A stretch of DNA of 64,000 nt from Pseudooceanicola nanhaiensis DSM 18065 (lineage in GTDB: Bacteria; Pseudomonadota; Alphaproteobacteria; Rhodobacterales; Rhodobacteraceae), in contig NZ_JHZF01000013.1 of assembly GCF_000688295.1 (NCBI RefSeq), forward strand, positions 1 to 64,000, read 5' to 3'. The position numbers and the translations under genes are program-made. This document shows, piece after piece, positions 34,999 to 44,510 of the stretch. A model generated the notes under the pieces. It was not told where the DNA came from. It did no database searches and saw only the letters and a program-made list of their open reading frames with translations. Position 1 is the first letter of the stretch. The number at the start of each line of letters is the position of its first letter.

Positions 34999-35027
34999 AC
35001 GTTAGGAACGCCCCCCGGAAGGGTCAA
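34999..35027 (-). promoter_or_regulatory. Sigma70-like promoter of the dehydrogenase gene
   Basis: On the minus strand TTGACC (35027-35022) and TAACGT (35004-34999) are 17 bases apart, about 84 bases before the start codon. Confidence 0.45.
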
Positions 35028-35065
35028 GCGAGCCCCCCGCGCAGTTCACAAGTCTGGGAGAGAAG

Positions 35066-35090
35066 CCCCGGCGCGGCCCCCGCGCCGGGG
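35066..35090 (-). terminator. Strong hairpin after the DUF475 gene
   Basis: CCCCGGCGCG and CGCGCCGGGG form a perfect 10-bp stem with a 5-base loop, 7 bases beyond the DUF475 stop codon on the minus strand. Confidence 0.75.
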
Positions 35091-35097
35091 CGGGCGG

Positions 35098-36162
35098 TCA
35101 TTCCGCCGCGGCCATGCGCCGGTTCAGACGGACCGAGGACCAGAGCGCGATCCCGATCAGGAGCGCGCCGCCAAGCCCGGTGATGACCTCGGGGACATGC
35201 ACCAGCGTCTGGGCATACATGATGACCGACAGGACCAGGATGGCATAGAACGCCCCGTGTTCGAGGAACTGGTACTGTGTCAGCGTCCCCTTCTCGACCA
35301 GCATGATCGTCATGGAGCGCACGTACATCGCCCCGATGCCGAGGCCGATGGCGATCACGAAGAGGTTCTGCGACAGCGCGAAGGCCCCGATCACCCCGTC
35401 GAAGGAGAAGGACGCGTCGAGCACCTCGAGATAGAGGAACGCGCCCAGCCCGCCCTGCGCCGCACCCGTCACCGCCTGCTGCTTGCGGTCGAGCACGCCG
35501 CCCAGCACCTCGACCAGCAGGAAGGTCAGCAGCCCCCAGACCCCGGCCCGCAGGAAGGTCGCCGCCTGCCCGTCGTCCTGCAGGCGCGAGAACAGGATGA
35601 GGAAGACCAGCACCACGGCCACCTCGATCCCGCGGATCGAGGCATAGCGCACGGCCCAGGCTTCCAGGCGCCGGATCCAGTGCACCTCCTTCTCGTGGTC
35701 GAAGAAGAAGCTCAGCGCCACCATCATCAGGAAGGTCCCGCCGAAGGCCGCGATCGGCAGATGCGCGTCGTGCATGATCTCGGAATAGCGCCCCGGGTCC
35801 GAGGCGGCGAGCACCAGCGCGTCGATCGGCCCGATCCGGGCGGCGATCACGACGATCAGCACCGGGAAGAGGATCCGCATGCCGAAGACGGCGATCAGGA
35901 TCCCCCAGGTCAGGAAGCGGCGCTGCCAGACCGGGGTCATCGTCTTGAGCTTGTTCGCGTTGACGATGGCGTTGTCGAAGCTGAGCGAGATCTCGAGCAC
36001 CGAGAGGACCGCGACGATGAAGAGGACGGAGAGCGTCCCCTCCAGCGTCCCGGTCATCGCCCAGCCGAGCCAGCCGCCAAGCCCGATCCCGACCGCGGTG
36101 AAGAGAAAGGCCCAGCGGAAATAGCCGAGCGTGGATTTGTGGCCGTGGGTGGCGTCGGTCAT
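35098..36162 (-). CDS. DUF475 family integral membrane protein (TerC-like)
   Basis: A 354-residue membrane protein with about nine hydrophobic segments, of the DUF475 family distantly related to TerC. Two internal, similar helices carry the family acid/Asn motif: 'LEISLSFDNAIVNANKL' (about 52-68) and 'EVLDASFSFDGVIGAFAL'. TerC relatives have been linked to metal-ion (manganese) export and tellurite resistance; for DUF475 itself the substrate is not established. The ATG at 36162 has GGAGGCG upstream. Single gene, ended by a strong hairpin. Confidence 0.85.
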   Translation of the reverse strand: MTDATHGHKSTLGYFRWAFLFTAVGIGLGGWLGWAMTGTLEGTLSVLFIVAVLSVLEISLSFDNAIVNANKLKTMTPVWQRRFLTWGILIAVFGMRILFPVLIVVIAARIGPIDALVLAASDPGRYSEIMHDAHLPIAAFGGTFLMMVALSFFFDHEKEVHWIRRLEAWAVRYASIRGIEVAVVLVFLILFSRLQDDGQAATFLRAGVWGLLTFLLVEVLGGVLDRKQQAVTGAAQGGLGAFLYLEVLDASFSFDGVIGAFALSQNLFVIAIGLGIGAMYVRSMTIMLVEKGTLTQYQFLEHGAFYAILVLSVIMYAQTLVHVPEVITGLGGALLIGIALWSSVRLNRRMAAAE

Positions 36163-36481
36163 GACGTCGCCTCCACGAAATTCGTCTGCGGCGAGCCCGT
36201 GCCGCAACGTGCCGTTCTGAACATGATGTATCGACCGTATGCGGCTTTCCCGTCATCTGCGCCGACATCGCAAGAGTGCCGCAAGACTCTTGCCAGAGGG
36301 GCCCGGTCGCCACCGGCCCGGGCCGCGGTGCGCGGCGGGGGCGGTATCTTCGGGCATACCTAGTCCGATCCGGGCGACGGTGCAAATCCCGCGCGAAAAG
36401 AATCCCGGCTCCTGCGGCGCGGCGATGACAGGGCCCCTGCCACCGGGCTAAGAGGGGGCGGACGACAAGGGGATGTGCAGC
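36163..36481. other. Divergent intergenic region with inverted repeat
   Basis: No gene is seen in these 319 bases between the divergent DUF475 and pyruvyl transferase genes. A perfect inverted repeat GCAAGAGT-N8-ACTCTTGC (36270-36277/36286-36293) lies about 110 bases upstream of the DUF475 start and may be a regulator-binding site. No confident -35/-10 pair could be picked for either gene. Confidence 0.45.
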
Positions 36482-37666
36482 GTGAAGATCGTGCAGTTCG
36501 GGCTCTGCCACAGCCCCAACCTCGGCGACGGGGTGATCGCGGAATGCCTCGCCCACGGGCTGAGGGCGCGGGCGACCGGGGCCGAGGTCGTGCATGTCGA
36601 CATCTCGGGGCGGCAGGCGCGCGGCGCGACGACGATCCGCAACCGGCGCCTCGTGCTCGCGGTGCTGGAGGCCCTGCCCCGGCCGCTGCGCCATGCGCTG
36701 GCGCGGCGCAGGCTGAACGCGATGATCGACGGGGTCGAAGGCCGCTGGCGCGCGGCCGCGCGGGCCGATCTCGCCGTGATCGGGGGCGGGCAGCTGTTCT
36801 CGGACGCGAACCTGAACTTCCCGGTCAAGATCGGCCGCGCGGCCGGGATGATCGCCGAAGCCGGAACGCCGCTTGCCGTTCACGCGGTCGGCGTGTCGCG
36901 CAACTGGTCGGCCGAGGGCACGGCGCTCTTCGCGAAGGTGCTCGGTTGCGACCTGCGGACGGTCGGCTGCCGCGACGCCGCCTCGGCCGAGGCCTGGCGC
37001 GCGCAGATGCCCGGCGGACCCGCGCCGGGCCTGACCGCGGATCCGGGGCTTCTGGCCGCCGATTGCTATGGCGCGCCGGGCGATGCGCCGCGGGGCATCG
37101 GGCTCTGCATCACCGATTTCGCGCTGCTCGCCCATCACGCGGACCAGGACATCGCCGGCGGCGCCGCGGGCCCCGCCTTCTATGGCAGCCTCGCCGCGGC
37201 GCTGGCCGGCGCGGGCCACGAGGTGACGCTCTTCACCAACGGCGCGGCGGAGGACGAGGCCGAACTGGCCCGCCTCGCCCGCAGCGCGGCGCTCGCGCTC
37301 CTGCTGTCCGCGGGGCAGGTCAGGATCGCCCCCGCCGCGGCATCGCCCGCGGCGCTCGCCCGCCGGATCGCCGGGTTCGAGGCGGTGATCGCGCACCGGC
37401 TGCACGCCTGCATCCTCGCCTACAGCTACGGACGTCCCATCGTCGGGCTGGGCTGGGACCGCAAGCTCCAGGCCTTCTTCGGGTCGGTCGGGCTGGAAGG
37501 CAGCTTCTCGGCCGATGCGGCGATCGACGGCGCCGGCGTGGTCCGGATGGTCGACGCCGCGCTCTCTGCCGGGATCGCGCCCGAGACCCATGCGAAAGCC
37601 ATCGCCGCCGCGTGGGACGGGGTCGACGCGCTGCTCGCCTGCGTCAGCCCGCCCGGCGCAGGGTGA
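36482..37666 (+). CDS. Polysaccharide pyruvyl transferase family protein
   Basis: A 394-residue enzyme of the pyruvyl-transferase family, which adds ketal pyruvate from PEP to sugars of exopolysaccharides and wall polymers (CsaB/ExoV/WcaK types). The N-terminal 'VQFGLCHSPNLGDGVIAECL', 'LAVIGGGQLFSDANLN', and C-terminal 'VIAHRLHACILAYSYGRPIVGL' are family landmarks, the last carrying the catalytic His. The start is probably GTG at 36482, placed 9 bases after AAGGGG; an ATG at 36473 is too close to that site. It opens the polysaccharide locus and overlaps the glycoside hydrolase gene tail-to-tail by 23 bases. Confidence 0.85.
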   Translation: MKIVQFGLCHSPNLGDGVIAECLAHGLRARATGAEVVHVDISGRQARGATTIRNRRLVLAVLEALPRPLRHALARRRLNAMIDGVEGRWRAAARADLAVIGGGQLFSDANLNFPVKIGRAAGMIAEAGTPLAVHAVGVSRNWSAEGTALFAKVLGCDLRTVGCRDAASAEAWRAQMPGGPAPGLTADPGLLAADCYGAPGDAPRGIGLCITDFALLAHHADQDIAGGAAGPAFYGSLAAALAGAGHEVTLFTNGAAEDEAELARLARSAALALLLSAGQVRIAPAAASPAALARRIAGFEAVIAHRLHACILAYSYGRPIVGLGWDRKLQAFFGSVGLEGSFSADAAIDGAGVVRMVDAALSAGIAPETHAKAIAAAWDGVDALLACVSPPGAG

Positions 37667-39308
37667 AGCGGTAGCCGGTCACGTCGCCGGTCGAGGTCTC
37701 GCCCGGCGCCACGCGGATCGAAAGCTCCGCTCCGGCGGGCAGGGCAAGGCCGGCTTCATCCAGCTCCAGCCGGTCGGTGACGGTCCAGCGCCCGACCTCC
37801 TCTCCGTCCAGCGCGAGGGTCACGACGACGCCATCCGCGCTGCGTTCCGGCGGGTCGATCCAGCCGGTCAGGTCGACCTCCATCGCCTCGGGCGCGACAT
37901 AGACATGCTCGACCCCGACCTGATGCGTCCCGCCGCCGCCCGGCAGCAGGCTTTCGGGCAGCAGGCGGACCGAACGGTCCGAGCTCAGCCCGAGGTAGGG
38001 GGTCCACGGCATGCCCGGCCGGTCCTGGCCCGGCATGGTCACGAAGGGCGCCCGCCCGCGGGGCGAGACGGCGAAGCGCGCGAAGCCCGCGGCGTCGGCA
38101 CTGTCGGCCCCCGCCTCCGGATAGGGGAACTGGTGGAAACTGTCCGCCAGCACCTCCTGCGGGCCGAGGGTGTAGTCCACCGCGCCGCTCCCGGCGGTCA
38201 GGATCAGCGGCGCCGTCTCGCCGAGCCGGAAGCTCCGCCCCTCCAGGACCTTGCCGGTCGCATCACGGGCGGTGACGCCCTCGCCCGGTTCCAGCGCCCG
38301 CGGCATGCCCCAGAGGATCACGCCGCCCGGGAAGCGGCAGCCGTAGGTGAAGGGATCGGGCGCGATGTCCTCGACCGGTTGCCCCGCGAATTCCGATTGC
38401 ACGAAGCGATAGGCCCGCCCCGCAGCGGTGAGCTCGAGGTCCGGGCCGACCAGCGGTGCGTAATCGTCGCCGCGGGTGTTCAGCGCGTACCAGACCGCCC
38501 GCGACACGCCCGACAGCGCCATCTGGCAATAGGCGCGCACCAGAACGTCCGGCGCGGCATCGGGATCCTGCGACCCGAACTCGGTGATCTCGACCGGCAT
38601 CCCGGCCAGCGCGGGATCGCGCCGCATGACGGCGATCTGGCGCGCGAGATGCTCGATCGGCGTCGAATAGGGGTGGAGCGCGATCGCATCCATGTCCGCC
38701 GCCGCGCCGAGCGCCGTCAGCCGCGAGAGGTAGCCCGTGGGGATCGAATGCACCCCGCCGCCCACGATCCGCACCCCGGGCCGCACCGCACGCACCTGCT
38801 GCGCCACGGCGTGAAGCAAGGCGGCATAGGCCCGCGCCCGCGCATCGAGCGTGTCGTCCTCGAGCGGGCCGGTGACGAAATTCGCGCTGTTGAACTCGTT
38901 GCCCACCTCGACCGCCCGGATCGCCGGAAAGCGCAGCGCGGTCTGCGCCGCGTGGTGGCCGAAGGCGCGCACCGCCTCGGGGCTGAGCGGGGTGGTGCCG
39001 CCGTCATGGGCGGGGTGGCCGTTGTTCACCGTCAGGCTCATCCGCGCGCCGCGGGCACCGACGAGGTCGGGGAACATGGTCCGGGGCGTGTCGAAGACGA
39101 AGCGGCCCGGCCCCTGTTCGACCTCTCTCCAGTAGACCGCGTCGCGGAAGTCGCGCACCGGCAGGTCCAGCGCGGCGGACATCATCCCGACCTCGAACCC
39201 CTGACCGAAATTCGACGCGGCGGCGAGCGCGGGGCCCTTCAGGTCCAGCGCGTGGCCGGCCCCTGCGCCGAGCCCGATCATCAGCGTCGCGGCGGTGAAT
39301 ATGCGCAC
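37644..39308 (-). CDS. Secreted glycoside hydrolase-like protein (clan GH-A)
   Basis: A 554-residue exported protein. A signal peptide (about residues 1-20, ending GHA-L) precedes a TIM-barrel glycosidase domain. The likely acid/base is Glu in 'IRAVEVGNEFNSANF' and the nucleophile Glu in 'MPVEITEFGSQDP', the paired beta-4/beta-7 glutamates of clan GH-A, similar to GH39/PslG-like matrix hydrolases. The C-terminal third is beta-sandwich-like. The start is taken as GTG at 39308 after AAAGGGGCAGG because it gives the signal peptide directly. It probably trims the polysaccharide made by the surrounding genes. Confidence 0.72.
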   Translation of the reverse strand: MRIFTAATLMIGLGAGAGHALDLKGPALAAASNFGQGFEVGMMSAALDLPVRDFRDAVYWREVEQGPGRFVFDTPRTMFPDLVGARGARMSLTVNNGHPAHDGGTTPLSPEAVRAFGHHAAQTALRFPAIRAVEVGNEFNSANFVTGPLEDDTLDARARAYAALLHAVAQQVRAVRPGVRIVGGGVHSIPTGYLSRLTALGAAADMDAIALHPYSTPIEHLARQIAVMRRDPALAGMPVEITEFGSQDPDAAPDVLVRAYCQMALSGVSRAVWYALNTRGDDYAPLVGPDLELTAAGRAYRFVQSEFAGQPVEDIAPDPFTYGCRFPGGVILWGMPRALEPGEGVTARDATGKVLEGRSFRLGETAPLILTAGSGAVDYTLGPQEVLADSFHQFPYPEAGADSADAAGFARFAVSPRGRAPFVTMPGQDRPGMPWTPYLGLSSDRSVRLLPESLLPGGGGTHQVGVEHVYVAPEAMEVDLTGWIDPPERSADGVVVTLALDGEEVGRWTVTDRLELDEAGLALPAGAELSIRVAPGETSTGDVTGYRFTLRRAG

Positions 39309-39486
39309 GTCCTGCCCCTTTGGCCAACCCGCCCGGACCGTGGCCGCCGCGCGGCGGAACCGCAACCGGATTGTGGCGGATGTTTCGCGCTCGTGAACAG
39401 AGAACTGCCGCACCCCGGTGCCGTTGCGCCGCAGGTGACGATAACCGGCTCGCCTGCGCGCGGCGCACTTGACGAGCGGGCCCGGA

Positions 39487-40956
39487 ATGGCGCCAGAAGA
39501 CGGCATGGAGATCGTCCCCAGCACAGTCCTCGCCCTGATCGCGATCGCGGGGCTGCTGATCAAAGGGCCTTATCGCGGCCTCTGGATATTCTTCGCCGTG
39601 ACGCCCCTCGGAGCCGCGGCGGCCTTCAACCTGCCCGCGCTCGGCGGGGCGACGATCCTGATCTCGGACCTCGCGGCGGTCACGATGCTGGGGCTGGTGC
39701 TGGTCCACCGGGGCGGTCCCGGCATGGTGGCGGGCACGCTGCGCTTCGGCGAGCCGGGGTTCTGGCTGATGCTGCTGGTGGTCTACGCGATCTTCTCCGT
39801 GCTCTTCCTGCCGCGCCTCTTCGCGGGCGAGACCTCGGTCTTCTCGCTCGCCCGGGTGAACAACGAGACGGGCATCGTCGAGGTGCCGCTGCGCGCCACC
39901 ACCGGCAACATCACGCAGCTCTTCCGCCTGATGCTGGGGGTCGCGGCCTATCTCGCGCTGGCCACCGTGTTCCGGATGCGGCCCGACGCCCGCACCGTGG
40001 TTCACGCCGTGGCGGTGGCGACCGGGGTCAATGCCGCGCTCGGGCTGCTCGACCTGCTGAGCTACGAGATCGGCGTGCCCGAGGTGCTCGAGCTGATCCG
40101 CACCGCGAATTACGCGATCCTCTACGACGTGCGGATGATCGGCATCAAACGGATGATCGGCGGCTTCCCCGAGGCGTCGAGCTTCGGGTTCTACACGCTC
40201 GGCCTCTTCGGCTTCTGGCTGCAATACTGGATCGGCACGCCGCGCTCCCGCCTCGCCATCGCGATGCTGTCGGTCACCACGGTCGCGCTGCTGCATTCGA
40301 CCTCCTCCTCGGCCTATGTCGCGCTGGTGGCCTTCGCCGGGGTGCTGGGCGTGGTGGCACTGGCGGCGAACCTGCGGCACAGGCTGCCGCGTCGGGGCAC
40401 GATCATCGCGGTCGGCGCGGGCATGACGGTTCTCGTGACGGTCTTCGCGCTCTTCCTCGCCTACGAGACGGTGCCCTCGGTCGCGCTCTTCTTCGACCGC
40501 GCCCTCTTCGACAAGCTGGGCGGCGCCTCGGGCGTCGAGCGGATGAGCTGGAACGCGCAGGCGTGGCAGAACTTCCTCGACACGATGGGCCTCGGCGCGG
40601 GGCTGGGCAGCGTCCGCGGGTCGAGCTGGCTGGTCGCCACGCTCGCCAGCCTCGGGGTGCTGGGCACGCTCTTCTACCTGCTCTTCATCGGGACGGTGAT
40701 GGGCGGCGTGTCGGGGCGGCGCGGCACGGACCAGCGCTCGGTCGTGATCCGCTCGCTCCGGGCCGCCTGCCTTGCGCTGGTGATCTCGGCCACGCTGGCG
40801 GGGGCGACGCCGGACCTGGGCGTGACCTTCTTCGCCTTCGCCGGCCTGGCCGCCGGGCTTGCCCGCGGTGCGATTCTGAAGCGCCGTGCCGAACAGGCGG
40901 AGCACAGCGTCGCCGCAGGTTCTGGCGACAATGTGAAGCCATCCCACGCATTGTAG
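39487..40956 (+). CDS. O-antigen ligase/polymerase-like membrane protein
   Basis: A 489-residue integral membrane protein with about twelve hydrophobic segments and a large periplasmic loop between 'VVALLHSTSSSAYVAL' and the last helices, containing 'SWNAQAWQNFLDTMGLGAGLGSVRGSSW'-type residues near 355-385. This is the layout of Wzy polymerases and WaaL ligases, in line with the neighbouring wzc, wzx and priming transferase genes. The ATG at 39487 or the one at 39505 could be the start. No close family can be named by eye, so polymerase versus ligase stays open. Confidence 0.72.
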   Translation: MAPEDGMEIVPSTVLALIAIAGLLIKGPYRGLWIFFAVTPLGAAAAFNLPALGGATILISDLAAVTMLGLVLVHRGGPGMVAGTLRFGEPGFWLMLLVVYAIFSVLFLPRLFAGETSVFSLARVNNETGIVEVPLRATTGNITQLFRLMLGVAAYLALATVFRMRPDARTVVHAVAVATGVNAALGLLDLLSYEIGVPEVLELIRTANYAILYDVRMIGIKRMIGGFPEASSFGFYTLGLFGFWLQYWIGTPRSRLAIAMLSVTTVALLHSTSSSAYVALVAFAGVLGVVALAANLRHRLPRRGTIIAVGAGMTVLVTVFALFLAYETVPSVALFFDRALFDKLGGASGVERMSWNAQAWQNFLDTMGLGAGLGSVRGSSWLVATLASLGVLGTLFYLLFIGTVMGGVSGRRGTDQRSVVIRSLRAACLALVISATLAGATPDLGVTFFAFAGLAAGLARGAILKRRAEQAEHSVAAGSGDNVKPSHAL

Positions 40957-41006
40957 CTGGAAACCCTGCGTCAAAGCCGGTTCTGTGGCCAAAATTGGGC
41001 AAAACC

Positions 41007-41036
41007 TTGACGCAATCCGCCCGGTTTTCAGATAAG
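41007..41036 (+). promoter_or_regulatory. Sigma70-like promoter of wzc-type gene
   Basis: TTGACG (41007-41012) and AGATAA (41030-41035), spaced 17 bases, lie about 85 bases before the start of the chain-length kinase gene, giving an independent promoter for wzc and the glycosyltransferase gene. Confidence 0.55.
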
Positions 41037-41122
41037 CGGTAAAGAGGCGGTTCACCCGTCCGGCCTGACCTGGCCGGCCTCCCGGAAATCGCAGAACCCC
41101 AGTCGCCCTCTCGGAGAGTGTA

Positions 41123-43354
41123 ATGGCCATGACCTCGGGAATGTCGGATGCCTTCGGCCGCGGGATCCTCTCGATCCCGTCGCGCGGAGCGGCCCGTGGC
41201 GACAGCGACGGGGTGGACCTTGGCGACCTGTCCCGCGGCGTCTGGCGCGGCCGGTTCGTGATCCTCGCCGTGGCGCTGGCCTGCGGCCTGATCGCGGCGC
41301 TGGCGGTGAACCAGGTGACGCCGCGCTATTCCTCGGTCAGCCAGGTTCTGCTGGAAAGCCGCGAACGGCGCTACATGACCGACGAACAGGTCGTCTCGGA
41401 CCTCAAGCTCAATGACCAGGTGGTCGCGAGCGAGATCTCGATCATGCGGTCGAACGTGCTGCTCGAGACCGTGATCCAGTCGCTGGACGAAAGCCACCCC
41501 GGCCTGATCGACGCCATCGACCCCGCCAAGCAGGAGCCCGGCGCGATCGACCGGGCGAAATCGGTCATCAAGTCGGTGCTGTCGCTCGGCGGCAGCGACG
41601 GCGAGACGGTGGACGAGGTCTCGCGCCGCGCGCGTCTGGAACGGCTGACCTGGGCGATCCGCAACAATGTCGAGATCTGGCGCGACGGCGATGCCTACAT
41701 CATCTCGATCTCGGCCAAGACGGTGAACCCCGAGCTGTCGGCCGCCCTCGCCGGCACCATTGCCGAGCAATACATCGCGCTCCAGCTTCAGGGCCGGCAG
41801 CAGACCGCCGCGCAGGCGACCGAATGGATCGAGAAGCGCGTCAACGAGCTGCGCGCGCAGGTCGAGATCGCCGAGGACAAGGTCGAGGATTACCGCGCCC
41901 GGATGCTGGTCTCGCACGGGACCAGCCTCGACATCATCTCGCAGCGCATGGTCACGCTGAACGACGAGCTGGTGAAGGCCCGGATCGCCCGCGTCACCGC
42001 CGAGGCCCGCCATCAGGAGATCACCCGCCTGATGGAGACGGGCGGTTACGAGGCGCTCGGCTCGATGCTGGGCAGCGACACGATCACCGAGCTGCTGCAG
42101 CGCCGGGTCGACATCCTCGCCAACGACGCGCAATGGGCCGAGAGCTTCGGCGAGGACCACCCGGAACGCCAGAAGCTCGCGCGCCAGCTTGCCGAAGTGG
42201 ACCGGGCGCTGAGCGTCGAATTCCAGCGCGCCGCCGATGCGCAGCGCAACGAGGTCGAGATCGCCCGGGTGAGCGAGCAGACCCTCGGCAAGGACCTTGA
42301 TGACATCGAGGAGAAATACCTGTCGATCTCGCGCGGCTCCATCGGCCTGCGCGAGCTCGAGCGCGAGGCGGAAGCCGCCCGCAACATGTACAAGGATCTG
42401 CTGAACCGCTACGCCGAGACCCGCACGCAGGAGCAGTTCCAGGCCGCCGACGCCCGGATCGTCGAACGCGCGACCGTCCCCGGCTCGCCCTCCTCGCCGC
42501 GGCCGAAGCTGATGATCTTCCTCGGCCTGATGGTCGGCGGCACGCTCGGTCTCGGCTACGTGCTCTACCAGGTGCTGGCGCGGCCGACCTATCGCAACCT
42601 CGCGGATCTCGAGGCCGAAACGGGAATGCCCGTGCTCAGCGTCGTGCCCGCCCGCGACTGGGGCTGCACCGCCGACGCGCTGGCCGAGGTCGAGGCGAAG
42701 CCGCTCGGCCCGGTGGCCGAGGCGGTGCGCAAGCTCCGCAACGAGCTGTCGCTGGGCTCCGAGGATACCGAACCGCTGAGTGTCGCGCTGATGTCCGCCC
42801 TGCCGGGCGAGGGCAAGACGACGACGACGCTTCTGCTCGCGCGGCTCGCCGAGATGGCGGACAAGCTGGTGATCGTGGTAGATTGCGACATGCGTCAGAA
42901 CTCGATCCAGAAGGAATACCGCTGGACCATGGAGCATGATTTCGGCGATCTGATCCGCGGCGAATGCGACCTGCTCGACGCCGTCTATACCGAGACCGGC
43001 CGCGGCTTCGACGTGCTGGCGGCGCGCGAGCGGCTGCCCGATGCCGCCGACCTGCTGTCCTCGGACTGGCTGCGCGGCGTTCTGGACGAGCTCAAGGATT
43101 ACTACGACGTGATCCTCGTGAACTGCCCGGCGATGCTGCCCGCCGCCGATGCGCTGGCCGTCGCCCGCGCGGTCGACCAGCGGGTCATGCTGGTGCGCCA
43201 CGACGACACCCCGCGCCCCGCGGTGAAGCGCGCGCTCTCCATGCTCGAGAACAACGGGCTGGACACGCATGGCAACGTGCTCACGCAGGTCGATCCCGAC
43301 ACCGTGCCGCAGGCGTATCTCTACGAATACGGCTACGACCTGAGAGACGCCTGA
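41123..43354 (+). CDS. Wzc-type polysaccharide co-polymerase and tyrosine autokinase
   Basis: A 743-residue inner-membrane protein that sets chain length and couples polysaccharide polymerisation and export through phosphorylation. Order: cytoplasmic N-terminus, TM1 (about 45-65), periplasmic Wzz domain with long coiled coils (about 190-440), TM2 (about 463-483), then a BY-kinase domain with Walker A 'SALPGEGKTTTT' (Lys565), A' 'VIVVDCDMR' and B 'VILVNCPAM'. The C-terminus ends in a four-Tyr cluster (YLYEYGYDLRDA), the expected autophosphorylation tail. GGAGAG precedes the ATG and a promoter lies at 41007. Confidence 0.92.
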   Translation: MAMTSGMSDAFGRGILSIPSRGAARGDSDGVDLGDLSRGVWRGRFVILAVALACGLIAALAVNQVTPRYSSVSQVLLESRERRYMTDEQVVSDLKLNDQVVASEISIMRSNVLLETVIQSLDESHPGLIDAIDPAKQEPGAIDRAKSVIKSVLSLGGSDGETVDEVSRRARLERLTWAIRNNVEIWRDGDAYIISISAKTVNPELSAALAGTIAEQYIALQLQGRQQTAAQATEWIEKRVNELRAQVEIAEDKVEDYRARMLVSHGTSLDIISQRMVTLNDELVKARIARVTAEARHQEITRLMETGGYEALGSMLGSDTITELLQRRVDILANDAQWAESFGEDHPERQKLARQLAEVDRALSVEFQRAADAQRNEVEIARVSEQTLGKDLDDIEEKYLSISRGSIGLRELEREAEAARNMYKDLLNRYAETRTQEQFQAADARIVERATVPGSPSSPRPKLMIFLGLMVGGTLGLGYVLYQVLARPTYRNLADLEAETGMPVLSVVPARDWGCTADALAEVEAKPLGPVAEAVRKLRNELSLGSEDTEPLSVALMSALPGEGKTTTTLLLARLAEMADKLVIVVDCDMRQNSIQKEYRWTMEHDFGDLIRGECDLLDAVYTETGRGFDVLAARERLPDAADLLSSDWLRGVLDELKDYYDVILVNCPAMLPAADALAVARAVDQRVMLVRHDDTPRPAVKRALSMLENNGLDTHGNVLTQVDPDTVPQAYLYEYGYDLRDA

Positions 43355-43358
43355 GCCC

Positions 43359-44510
43359 ATGGCACGGACCACCGAACCGCGGGTGGCGCTGATCCATTAC
43401 TGGCTCGTCGGCATGCGCGGCGGCGAGAAGGTGCTGGAAGCGCTCTGCCGGATGTTCCCGCAGGCGGACATCTTCACCCATGTCCACGACCCCGAAAGCA
43501 TGAGCGACACGATCCGCGCGCACCGGGTGACAGAGACCCGCGTCGGCCGCCTGCCCTTCGCGCGGCGGATGTACCAGAGCTACCTGCCCTTCATGCCCCG
43601 CGCGCTGGAAGAGCTGGACCTGACGGGCTACGACCTCGTGATTTCCTCCGAATCCGGTCCCGCCAAGGGGGTGATCGCACCGCCGGACGCCTTCCACCTC
43701 TGCTACTGCCATTCGCCGATGCGCTATCTCTGGGACCAGTACCACGTCTACATGCGCGGCACCGGGCCCTTGCAGCGGCTGGTGCTGCCGCATGTCGCGC
43801 ACCGGCTCCGGGGCTGGGACGTGACCAGCGCCGCGCGGGTGGATTCCTTCGCCGCCAACTCGAACCACGTCGCGGCGCGGATCCGGAAGTACTGGCGGCG
43901 GGAGTCCGAGGTCGTGGCCCCCCCGGTCGCCGTGCAGGATTTCGCGCCCGTCGCACGGGAAGAGGTGGGCGACTTCTACCTCTGGTGCGGCGAGCTGGCG
44001 CCCTACAAGCGGCCCGACCTCGTGGTCGAGGCGTTCAACCGGCTGGGTCTGCCGCTGGTGATGATCGGCGGGCCGGAGAAGACCGCCGCGAAGCTGCGCG
44101 CGCAGGCCAGGGGCAACGTGAAGGTGCTGGGGCGGCGGCCGTTCGGGGAGCTGAAGGAGGCCCTCGCCCGCTGCCGCGCGCTGGTCTTCCCGGGCGAGGA
44201 GGATTTCGGGATCGTCCCGGTCGAGGCGATGGCCTCGGGCCGCCCGGTGATCGCCTACGACCGGGGCGGCATCCGCGACACGGTGGTGGACGGCGAGACC
44301 GGGCTGCTCTTCCCCGAGCAGAGCGTCGAGGCGATCGTCGAGGCGATCCGCCGGTTCGAGGGCGAACGCCTCTGGGACGTCGACAGCGCCGCGCTGGTGC
44401 GCCACGCGAGCGGCTTTTCCGAGGACGCCTTCCGCGCGGGAATCGCCCGGATGCTGCCGCCCGGCTATCTGCCTGCGGAGCCCGTGCCGCTCAGCCGTCC
44501 GGCAGGATAG
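43359..44510 (+). CDS. GT4 family glycosyltransferase
   Basis: A 383-residue GT-B glycosyltransferase for the polysaccharide repeat unit. N-terminal 'VALIHYWLVGMRGGEKVLEAL' and C-terminal 'FPGEEDFGIVPVEAMASGRPVIAY' (the EX7E donor-binding motif) mark family GT4. 'YCHSPMRYLWDQY' is typical of the WcaI/mannosyl-like branch. Donor sugar unknown. It starts 4 bases after the wzc stop codon, so both share a transcript, and its last 20 bases overlap the convergent CocE hydrolase gene. Confidence 0.9.
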   Translation: MARTTEPRVALIHYWLVGMRGGEKVLEALCRMFPQADIFTHVHDPESMSDTIRAHRVTETRVGRLPFARRMYQSYLPFMPRALEELDLTGYDLVISSESGPAKGVIAPPDAFHLCYCHSPMRYLWDQYHVYMRGTGPLQRLVLPHVAHRLRGWDVTSAARVDSFAANSNHVAARIRKYWRRESEVVAPPVAVQDFAPVAREEVGDFYLWCGELAPYKRPDLVVEAFNRLGLPLVMIGGPEKTAAKLRAQARGNVKVLGRRPFGELKEALARCRALVFPGEEDFGIVPVEAMASGRPVIAYDRGGIRDTVVDGETGLLFPEQSVEAIVEAIRRFEGERLWDVDSAALVRHASGFSEDAFRAGIARMLPPGYLPAEPVPLSRPAG

